Origin: DATLCI01 sp046714215
GTDB taxonomy: Bacteria > Acidobacteriota > Terriglobia > Terriglobales > Acidobacteriaceae
Assembly: GCA_046714215.1 (NCBI GenBank)
Contig: JBKKBM010000130.1
Coordinates: 1-18,691 of the forward strand
Direction: 5' to 3'
DNA length: 18,691 nt
Shown: piece by piece, positions 13,690-18,691 of the stretch
How the letters are laid out: each line of letters begins with the position of its first letter
Position numbering within the stretch: position 1 is the stretch's first letter
The notes under the pieces: model-generated
Seen by the model: only the letters and a program-made list of their open reading frames with translations
Database searches by the model: none
What the model was told of the DNA's origin: nothing
Program-made: the position numbers and the translations under genes

Positions 13690-13944
13690 ATGCGGATTGG
13701 CGACTACATCGACGACTATTGCTCCCGTTGCAAATTCTCCAGCGACCATTCCGTCGTTTCCATGGTCGGCGAGGAGGTCAAGAAAGTCCGCTGCCGCACC
13801 TGTGAGACCGAACATAACTATCGCCACAATAAAGGGAGCAAGGAGCTCACGAAGGAAGAGGCCTTTGCCCAAGTACTGGCCAGCGTGACGGGCCAGCAGG
13901 CGGGTATTCCCAAGGCGGCTAAAGGCAAAAAGACTAAGAAGTAG
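13690..13944 (+). CDS. Small double-CxxC (zinc-ribbon-like) protein, unknown function
   Basis: An 84-residue protein I cannot name. It has two CxxC pairs, CSRC at about residues 11-14 and CRTC at about 38-41, 23 residues apart, as in small zinc ribbons. Between them lies KFSSDHSVVSMVGEEVKKVR and after them ETEHNYRHNKG, so His residues could also take part in metal binding. The C-terminus is a Lys-rich tail (KAAKGKKTKK) suggestive of contact with nucleic acid. The start is placed at the ATG at 13690 because GAGGTGA (13678-13684) is an ideal ribosome-binding site for it; the in-frame GTG at 13681 lies inside that site. The gene is divergent from tmk. A DNA-, RNA- or ribosome-associated role is inference only. 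Confidence 0.8.
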   Translation: MRIGDYIDDYCSRCKFSSDHSVVSMVGEEVKKVRCRTCETEHNYRHNKGSKELTKEEAFAQVLASVTGQQAGIPKAAKGKKTKK

Positions 13945-13958
13945 CGGAAGAGCTTGGA

Positions 13959-13986
13959 CCACGAAGGGCACAAAGGACACTAAGGA
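13959..13986. repeat. Dispersed CACGAAGG-type repeat, copy 2
   Basis: CCACGAAGGGCACAAAGGAC followed by ACTAAGGA is the plus-strand relative of the minus-strand element at 5331-5358; they align with one single-base gap and a few substitutions. It begins 14 bases after the stop of the small Cys-rich gene. Confidence 0.6.
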
Positions 13987-14013
13987 ATCCTCTTACCGCA
14001 CGCAGCCCGTGTG

Positions 14014-14138
14014 GCACAGTCGTCCTCGGCTGTGCGCCGTTGCTCTTGACCTTCCGGTGGAAGCACTACGGGTACAGCACGGTTTTCAACTGTGCGTTCG
14101 CCGAGTCCCCAGGATTTCGGCTTTAGCCGCTGAGGTAA
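14014..14138. repeat. REP-like hairpin cluster between the small Cys gene and the PIG-L gene
   Basis: Three short inverted repeats: GCACAG/CTGTGC (14014-14019 and 14030-14035), GCACGGTT/AACTGTGC (14077-14084 and 14088-14095, one G-T pair), and CGGCTTTAGCCG (14118-14129). The last one, through TGAGGTAA, repeats the element at 11161-11181 with one difference. From 14150 to 14222 the gap continues with repeated GCTAACTGCTT-type text (14153-14163 and 14201-14219). I see no gene in 13945-14222. Confidence 0.6.
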
Positions 14139-14222
14139 GGTTTTGCTGCTGAGCGCTAACTGCTTGCCTTCAGCCCCCACCAAGATCCCGCTTGGTTAAA
14201 TGCTAACTGCTAACTGCTTGGC

Positions 14223-14963
14223 CTACTCCACCACCCCTGCGAACAAGTCCGTTTCCTGCTCCATCGTCCTCGGCGTGATGGCCGCGGCCAGGTGGAACAA
14301 CTCGCGTGGACCCCGCTTTCGTACGGCGTTCTCGAACATCTCGAACAAGGGCGTTTGCGACGTGTGTTTGCGGAAGGCCGCGACTTTAGTGTCGAAGTAG
14401 GGCGCGATGTCGATGCTCGCCGTCGCCGGAGGCAGCGAAACTGGTTGGCGGTCGTCCAGAGTGAAGCTCGCGGTGGCGTAATAAAGCTTTTGCGCCCGGT
14501 GCGGCTCGAGCCCTTCTTTCTCTAATTGCTCCGAATAACGGTTCGTTCGCCCCGCCCAGTGGAAGGCCATCGTGGTGAAAAGCGAGACCATGGAATGATC
14601 CGGATGGGCCGTGACCGCGCCCTCGGTGCCAAACGTGATGATCACATGCGGACGTATCTGCCGGATGCGGCGGGTCAGATCGCCGGTCACGCTGTAAAAA
14701 TCCTGTTGCGCCAGCCCACCATCGGGATACGCTAGCACCTCGCTCTTGCTCACCTGCAGCAAGGCACAGGCCGCGGCGAATTCAGCGCGGCGCACCACGG
14801 CCAGTTCCGCGCCCGTTTTAGCGCTGCCTCGATGCGTCGCCGCCTGCCCTTCTGTCAGGCAAAGAACGTGGGTCTCCACCCCGCGGCTCCGGTATCGTTG
14901 CAGCGACCCGCCGAACCCACCGGCCTCGTCATCAGGATGCGCGGTCACGCAAAGTAGTCGCAA
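14223..14963 (-). CDS. PIG-L / LmbE family deacetylase
   Basis: A zinc-dependent N-acetyl-sugar deacetylase-type protein of 246 residues. The N-terminus MRLLCVTAHPDDEAGGFGG carries the metal motif HPDDE (His9, Asp11, Asp12), and AHPDH near 119-123 supplies the second His. These are the family's metal ligands and catalytic residues. The TTG at 14963 is chosen because GGGAGG (14969-14974) is five bases upstream and because family members begin directly with this strand; the frame can be opened to 15020 but would add a meaningless leader. Family members act on GlcNAc-PI, mycothiol or bacillithiol precursors, or natural-product sugars. Without a pathway neighbour the substrate is unknown. No signal peptide is seen, so it is probably cytoplasmic. 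Confidence 0.88.
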   Translation of the reverse strand: MRLLCVTAHPDDEAGGFGGSLQRYRSRGVETHVLCLTEGQAATHRGSAKTGAELAVVRRAEFAAACALLQVSKSEVLAYPDGGLAQQDFYSVTGDLTRRIRQIRPHVIITFGTEGAVTAHPDHSMVSLFTTMAFHWAGRTNRYSEQLEKEGLEPHRAQKLYYATASFTLDDRQPVSLPPATASIDIAPYFDTKVAAFRKHTSQTPLFEMFENAVRKRGPRELFHLAAAITPRTMEQETDLFAGVVE

Positions 14964-15076
14964 TACGGCCTCCCAAAACAGGTTTGATCGTAAATTCTCT
15001 TGGGCCGGACACAACAACAATGAGCCGGCGGGCTTCTAATTCTCAAGCGTCAAAGATGTGTTAGGGCGCTGTGCGG

Positions 15077-15718
15077 ATGCAAAACCTTCTCTTCCCAGCA
15101 CGAACCTCGTTCCTCGGCAGCGGACGTTCCGCGCTTGCCCTGCTAGTAGCTGTCCTGCTGGGCCTGGCCGCGGCCGTGCTCGACTCGGCCGCGCAGGACG
15201 GCCGCCAGGAATTCATCTTCCGGCAGTACACCCCCATGGGGGGAGACGCCCTCATCCTCATGCCCGCCAAGCAGCGCCTGCAACTGCTGGCCACACTCGA
15301 ATCCAAGGAACTCGAAGGGGTGCGCCAGATTCGTTTGGGCAAGGATGAATTCCTCCGCGGCCCGGATGGCGGCCCCTTCCGCTTTTATCCCCGCGAGCTG
15401 CGTTTCCGCCTTAGCATCGGCCAGAGAATCACCTTTCGCGAGGCGAACCCCAGTGCCATCGAGACCAAGGATTCACCCGATGAATTCCAGTCCAACCTGC
15501 GCTTCCAGCTAAAACTGTTCAACGGGTTGCAGGCCGAAGTCCTCACGCCGGAAGAGGCTAAGGTCATCGGTGTTCCTACCAACATCCCCTACAATGAACG
15601 CATCTATAGCGTGCGCTTCAAGCTGCCGCGCGACATCCCGGCGCATGAACGATTGAAATTGGAAGTTTATGACCGCAACGGGAACCAGGTCGCGAAGTTT
15701 CAAGTACAACTACTGTAG
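15077..15718 (+). CDS. Secreted protein of unknown function
   Basis: A 213-residue protein that I do not recognise. A signal peptide is evident: a basic N-region, hydrophobic residues at about 18-35 (SALALLVAVLLGLAAAVL) and a likely cleavage after SAA at 37-39, before QDGRQEF. The mature part is hydrophilic with an alternating beta-like pattern (RELRFRLSIGQRITF, LRFQLKLFNGLQAEVL, RIYSVRFKLPRDI, LKLEVYDRNGNQVAKFQVQLL), so a periplasmic all-beta domain is plausible. It has no cysteines and no lipobox. The start is uncertain: GTG at 15071 is two codons earlier and neither start has a Shine-Dalgarno; a possible -10 TCTAAT lies at 15035-15040. Its last nine bases overlap the end of convergent rnhB. 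Confidence 0.75.
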   Translation: MQNLLFPARTSFLGSGRSALALLVAVLLGLAAAVLDSAAQDGRQEFIFRQYTPMGGDALILMPAKQRLQLLATLESKELEGVRQIRLGKDEFLRGPDGGPFRFYPRELRFRLSIGQRITFREANPSAIETKDSPDEFQSNLRFQLKLFNGLQAEVLTPEEAKVIGVPTNIPYNERIYSVRFKLPRDIPAHERLKLEVYDRNGNQVAKFQVQLL

Positions 15719-16444
15719 CCCGTCACCGCTCCGCTTATCCAGCTGCGCCTCTTCCCTCTCTGCCATGAACGCCAGCGAGTCCTGCAACTGTTGCGAGGTC
15801 CACACCGGCGCAAAACTCATACGATGCAACGGGCTGGGGCCGATCTCGCGCAACGCCGCCAGATGCTTGGGCGCGGAGTATCCCTTGTTCGACGCCAGGT
15901 CATAATGCGGATATTGCGGTGCGATCTCGCGCATCATGCGGTCTCGCTCTACCTTCGCGATGATGGACGCCGCCGCGATGGAGACACTCAACGCGTCGCC
16001 ATGGATGATCTTGGTCTGCGCCATCCGTTCTTCAGCCGAAGGAAAGTCGATTACCATCGCGTCCACCAGCAGGTGGTCTGGCAGCGGCTCCAGTTGCGCC
16101 ACCGCCTGCAGCATGGCCATGCGCGAAGCATGATAGATGTTGATGCGGTCGATAGTCTCGACATCGACACTGGCGATCGCGATCGCCACCGCATGTGCGC
16201 GTATCTTCACCGCCAGCGCCTCCCGCGTCTCTTCCGCGATCAGCTTGGAATCACGCAGCCCGCGAATACGATGACCCGGCTCGAGGATGACCGCCGCCGC
16301 CACCACGGGGCCGAACAGGCAGCCGCGGCCCACTTCATCCACGCCCGCCACCAGCTTTGCCCCCGCCGCCCAGGCTCGTTTCTCGAACTTCTGCGTGCAC
16401 TTCAACCCCTTCAGCAGACGCATCTTGGCCGCGCCCGCCGACAT
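15710..16444 (-). CDS. rnhB: Ribonuclease HII
   Basis: Cuts RNA in RNA-DNA hybrids and at single ribonucleotides left in DNA. From the chosen start it has 244 residues. The catalytic acids are visible: Asp36 and Glu37 in VAGVDEVGRG, Asp128 in LLVDAM, and Asp150 in HGDALSVSIAAASIIAKVERD. The common DEVGRGP has Cys in place of Pro (GRGCLFGPV). The start is uncertain: the frame extends to a TTG at 16534, but that lies in the loop-proximal part of a hairpin after rplS, and neither it nor the ATGs at 16444 and 16423 has a clear ribosome-binding site. A Lys-rich N-terminal extension (KKSSKQIFLKK) therefore cannot be excluded. The rplS-rnhB order is common. Confidence 0.93.
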   Translation of the reverse strand: MSAGAAKMRLLKGLKCTQKFEKRAWAAGAKLVAGVDEVGRGCLFGPVVAAAVILEPGHRIRGLRDSKLIAEETREALAVKIRAHAVAIAIASVDVETIDRINIYHASRMAMLQAVAQLEPLPDHLLVDAMVIDFPSAEERMAQTKIIHGDALSVSIAAASIIAKVERDRMMREIAPQYPHYDLASNKGYSAPKHLAALREIGPSPLHRMSFAPVWTSQQLQDSLAFMAEREEAQLDKRSGDGLQ

Positions 16445-16515
16445 GGGCGTGCCATCTTTTTTTAGGAAGATCTGTTTGGAGGATTTTTTGGGCACGGACG
16501 TACCCAGTTTCACGC

Positions 16516-16556
16516 GAAAACGGCTTCGGCGCAATAAGAGTTTGCACCGAAGCCGT
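16516..16556 (-). terminator. Hairpin after rplS, probable intrinsic terminator or attenuator
   Basis: Arms 16520-16532 and 16544-16556 are 13 bases each (ACGGCTTCGG core) and can extend by two A-T pairs to 15, leaving a 7-base loop. The one imperfect position is a G-U pair in minus-strand RNA but a C-A mismatch in plus-strand RNA, so it is built for minus-strand transcription. It starts 20 bases after the rplS stop and is followed by UUUU then CGCG, a short U-tract, so termination may be partial, letting rnhB be read through at a lower level. Confidence 0.65.
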
Positions 16557-16576
16557 CAGAATCTCCGCAACTGCTA

Positions 16577-16930
16577 CTAGCGGTTGTCTACTTCCTTCAA
16601 CCGCGCCGCCTTGCCCCGCAGGTCGCGCAGGTAGAACAACTTTGCGCGCCGCACCTGGTTCGAGCGGACCACGTCAATCTTATCGATGACTTTGGAATTG
16701 AACGGAAAGATACGCTCCACGCCCTGGCCAAAGCTCATCTTGCGCACGGTGAAGCTGGCTTGCGGTCCGCTCTTCATGGCAATGACGGTGCCTTCAAACA
16801 CCTGGATGCGTTCTTTGTCGCCTTCCTTGATCTTTACGCTCACGCGGACGTGGTCACCAGACTTCACTTTAGGCAGGTCGGTGCGCTGCAGTTTAGCGGC
16901 CAGCTTGGCCATGATGGGATTGATCGACAT
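16577..16930 (-). CDS. rplS: Ribosomal protein L19
   Basis: A large-subunit protein at the 30S-50S interface. The 117 residues match the family across the whole length: GDHVRVSVKIKEGDKERIQVFEGTVIA, the SFTVRKMSFGQGVERIFPF signature and RRAKLFYLRDLRGKAARLKE. AAGGAA on the minus strand (16939-16944) gives an eight-base spacing to the ATG. It follows trmD by 56 bases, and that gap holds a short GC-rich hairpin. The rimM-trmD-rplS order is the classic ribosomal operon seen in E. coli (rpsP-rimM-trmD-rplS). Confidence 0.97.
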   Translation of the reverse strand: MSINPIMAKLAAKLQRTDLPKVKSGDHVRVSVKIKEGDKERIQVFEGTVIAMKSGPQASFTVRKMSFGQGVERIFPFNSKVIDKIDVVRSNQVRRAKLFYLRDLRGKAARLKEVDNR

Positions 16931-16955
16931 AAAGGTTCTTCCTTTTCTTTGCCTC

Positions 16956-16970
16956 CGCGGCCGGGCCGCG
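16956..16970 (-). promoter_or_regulatory. GC hairpin in the rplS leader
   Basis: CGCGGCC (16956-16962) and GGCCGCG (16964-16970) are perfect complements around one base (about five pairs with a three-base loop in RNA). It lies between the trmD stop and the rplS ribosome-binding site. It could mark a processing or autoregulatory site, but such a short GC palindrome may be chance in GC-rich DNA. Confidence 0.35.
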
Positions 16971-16986
16971 CAGCTGAATATCTATT

Positions 16987-17805
16987 CTACCTGCCTGCCC
17001 CGTTCCGGATGCCGGCAATGAAGCGTTTGTCTTCCTCGCTCAACTCCACCTGCTCCAGCAGATCAGGCCGGTTGCGCAATGTCTTGGCTAACGCCTGCTG
17101 CCGCCGCCACTTGCGGATCTGGTCATGGTTCCCGGAACTCAACACTTCCGGTACTACCATCCCGCGAAACTCCGCGGGCCGCGTGTAGTGCGGATAATCC
17201 AGCAACCCGCCGGATGTACAGGTCGAACTCGGAACATTCTCTCCGCGTTCTACCGGCGCCGTCCGCGAACTAAAACTCTCTTGCTGGCTGCTCGCTTCGT
17301 TGCCCAGCGCACCCGGGAGCAGTCTGGTGACCGCATCCACGATGATCGCCGCGCCCAACTCGCCGCCACTCAGCACGAAGTTCCCGACCGACACCTCGCG
17401 GTCCGCCAACTCCGCCGCTACTCGCTCGTCTACGCCTTCATACCGCCCGCAGATGAGGACCACTCGCTCCATCTGCGCTAGTTCTTCGGCCATACCCTGG
17501 TCGAACACCCGGCCTTGCGGCGATAACAGCGCTACCGTCTCTTTCGCGCCCGGCTGTTGGCGTTCAGCTTTCGCCGCCACGCCCAACTCTTCTACACATT
17601 CAAAGATCGGCTCCGGCTTCAACACCATGCCTTCACCACCGCCGAACGGACGGTCATCCACCGTCTTATGCCGATCACGCGTGTGGACGCGCAAGTCCTG
17701 CACGCCGATCTCGACCAATCCTGTCTTACGCGCCCGGCTAACGATGCCGTGGTCCAGCGGTCCGTGAAAGAAGTCCGGGAAAATAGTAATGATCTCGAAC
17801 TTCAT
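16987..17805 (-). CDS. trmD: tRNA (guanine-37-N1)-methyltransferase
   Basis: Methylates G37 next to the anticodon using S-adenosylmethionine, preventing +1 frameshifts. The 272-residue SPOUT knot protein has DDRPFGGGEGMVLKPEP, ICGRYEGVDERV and SVGNFVLSGGELGAAIIVDAVTRLLPG, then the C-terminal GLLDYPHYTRPAEFRGM and the LSSGNHDQIRKWRRQQAL domain. It is 15-30 residues longer than E. coli or B. subtilis TrmD because of about 20 extra residues (SRTAPVERGENVPSSTCTSG, coded at 17212-17271) between SFS and GLLDYPHYTRP. Counting 15 residues from the conserved Arg of TRLLPG, the position of E. coli Asp169 is Glu here (codon 17278-17280). AGGAAT lies six bases before the ATG. rimM ends 19 bases upstream. 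Confidence 0.96.
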   Translation of the reverse strand: MKFEIITIFPDFFHGPLDHGIVSRARKTGLVEIGVQDLRVHTRDRHKTVDDRPFGGGEGMVLKPEPIFECVEELGVAAKAERQQPGAKETVALLSPQGRVFDQGMAEELAQMERVVLICGRYEGVDERVAAELADREVSVGNFVLSGGELGAAIIVDAVTRLLPGALGNEASSQQESFSSRTAPVERGENVPSSTCTSGGLLDYPHYTRPAEFRGMVVPEVLSSGNHDQIRKWRRQQALAKTLRNRPDLLEQVELSEEDKRFIAGIRNGAGR

Positions 17806-17824
17806 CTCGCTATTCCTATTCGTG

Positions 17825-18376
17825 CTACCCCTGCTGCTGCTTTTCCTCTTTAGTCGGCGGAGCTTGCAACTCCAGCAGACCTTCCGGCAACTCCATCTCC
17901 AGGCGCTTGCCGGTCACATCCAATCGCTTGATAAAGACCGCCGCGTAGGGAACCAGCACTTCCTTCGTTCCCGACTTCACTACCAGCGTGGGCGCTTCAC
18001 CGGAGCCGAACTGCACATCCTTGATCTCGCCGACTTCCGTCGACCCATCGAAAACCTTCACGCCCACCAGGTCGCTGATGTAATTTGCGCCTGCTTCGAG
18101 CTCCGCGCGTTCGGCGAGCGGTATCTGCAACTCGCATCCGATCAGCGCTTCTGCGGCCGTCATATCGTCCACGCCCGCGAACTTTAAGACGATCCAGGCC
18201 TTGTGCGGCCAGTGATCTTCTACTTGCAGTTCGCGCCGGCTGCCGTCCTTGTGCAGCGCGAATAATCGTTTACGCTCCGCAAACTTCTCGGGAAAATCCG
18301 TGTGCAACTCCGCGGCTACTTCGCCTTTTCGGCCTTGCGTCTTGGCCACCCGCGCGATGGTGATGTATTCATTCAT
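17825..18376 (-). CDS. rimM: Ribosome maturation factor RimM
   Basis: Binds S19 and helps the 30S head mature. The 183 residues have the N-terminal barrel signature ITIARVAKTQGRKGEVAAELHTDFPE and a C-terminal PRC-barrel (NYISDLVGVKVFDGSTEVGEIKDVQ, then EVLVPYAAVFIKRLDVTGKRLEMELPEGLLEL), with a polar Glu/Gln-rich tail. The ATG at 18376 (MNEYITIARV) is chosen over the TTG at 18391 because GGAG lies seven bases before it and family members begin right before this strand. It is followed by trmD and rplS in the standard order. Confidence 0.95.
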   Translation of the reverse strand: MNEYITIARVAKTQGRKGEVAAELHTDFPEKFAERKRLFALHKDGSRRELQVEDHWPHKAWIVLKFAGVDDMTAAEALIGCELQIPLAERAELEAGANYISDLVGVKVFDGSTEVGEIKDVQFGSGEAPTLVVKSGTKEVLVPYAAVFIKRLDVTGKRLEMELPEGLLELQAPPTKEEKQQQG

Positions 18377-18481
18377 TCCAGGGCTCCGCAACGCCTACGG
18401 CTGCTGCGCCCTCACGCTCTGCTCGCGCATTTTTCGGCGCTCGCTCCGCGCTCACCCGTTCCACTCATTCGCTGCAAACAA

Positions 18482-18691
18482 CTACGCCCGGTTGCCGATA
18501 TTGTCGTCGTCCACGTCGACATCATCGGAATCGGACGGCTTGTTCTTTTCCCTGACCGCATTGCCGCGCGCTTCGTCCGAAACTTGGTTCCCGACAGCGC
18601 CCTGCCGCTCGACTCTCGGCTGCTCATCGCCCGCCTGCGCATCGTTGTCGGCGTCGCCCTCGACATCGTCGTCCTCGAGGTCATCTTCTTC
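18482..18691 (-). CDS. C-terminal fragment of an unidentified protein with an acidic tail
   Basis: An open minus-strand frame enters from the window edge and runs 69 codons to a TAG at 18482-18484. It is rich in Asp and Glu: EEDDLEDDDVEGDADND near the edge and SDSDDVDVDDDN before the end, with third codon positions mostly G or C, as in the real genes nearby. No domain is visible. In rimM-trmD-rplS operons the upstream genes are usually rpsP (S16) and the KH-domain protein khpA, so this is likely the tail of one of them, but that is inferred from position only. A Ser/Arg/Thr-rich frame in the same place (18412-18684) is a shadow. The gap to rimM (18377-18481) shows no feature. Confidence 0.65.
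   Translation of the reverse strand, partial: EEDDLEDDDVEGDADNDAQAGDEQPRVERQGAVGNQVSDEARGNAVREKNKPSDSDDVDVDDDNIGNRA

Noticed and set aside
14179..14197. Inverted repeat ACCAAG/CTTGGT as a terminator for the PIG-L or Cys-rich gene
   Set aside because: Only six base pairs, not followed by a T-run on either strand, and upstream text is repeat-derived.
16445..16534. TTG start for rnhB at 16534
   Set aside because: The codon is within the hairpin after rplS and has no ribosome-binding site. A Lys-rich extension from an internal start remains possible, so this is rejected only with moderate confidence.
18412..18684. Minus-strand 90-codon Ser/Thr/Arg/Met-rich frame at the right edge
   Set aside because: The neighbouring frame with an acidic, GC3-biased sequence open to the edge (18482-18691) is more gene-like; this one is its shadow.

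Overview
The window is a compact, GC-rich (around 60% by eye) bacterial chromosome segment of housekeeping genes. An MsbA-type exporter suggests a diderm with lipopolysaccharide. The best guess is an Acidobacteriota (Terriglobia/Koribacter-like) chromosome. The basis is an Hfq with a long charged N-terminal extension, the gene order yicC-gmk-rpoZ-coaBC-udg-priA, and intergenic text of a kind I associate with that phylum (AGCYRAR heptads, GGCACGGCTT/AAGCCGTGCC-type palindromes, CACGAAGG-type repeats). This is inference from memory, not a database result. I see no prophage, insertion sequence, CRISPR array, tRNA or rRNA.

Layout. Bases 1-9050 (+) run: 3' part of an MsbA-like ABC exporter, yicC (endoribonuclease family), a repeat-filled 309-base gap, gmk, rpoZ, coaBC, family 4 uracil-DNA glycosylase, a small four-helix membrane protein, priA. 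Bases 9058-10349 (-) hold an M50 membrane metalloprotease downstream of an HU-type DNA-binding protein. From 10350 the strands alternate: dcd (+), hfq (-), holB and tmk (-, overlapping by ATGA), a small double-CxxC protein (+), a PIG-L/LmbE deacetylase (-), and a secreted protein of unknown function (+). Bases 15710-18691 (-) carry the ribosome and tRNA-modification block: an unidentified acidic C-terminal fragment at the edge, then rimM, trmD, rplS and rnhB.

Functional grouping. Nucleotide supply (gmk, dcd, tmk), replication and repair (priA, holB, udg, rnhB, HU), transcription and RNA fate (rpoZ, yicC, hfq), CoA synthesis (coaBC), and ribosome maturation with tRNA decoding (rimM, trmD, rplS). 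Several start sites were re-assigned from ribosome-binding sites: yicC 1757, the membrane protein 6147, hfq 11636, the small Cys protein 13690, the PIG-L protein TTG at 14963, and rimM 18376.

Most notable non-coding signals: a divergent HU/dcd promoter pair sharing one -35 region, a 13-15 bp hairpin between rplS and rnhB that pairs fully only as minus-strand RNA, two probable leaderless genes (udg, tmk), and two REP-like palindrome clusters. Most notable protein oddities: a TrmD with a roughly 20-residue insertion and Glu where the catalytic Asp is expected, and an Hfq with an N-terminal extension of about 84 residues and YKP in place of YKH. I found nothing that I would call a new multi-gene system; the window is mainly core genes.
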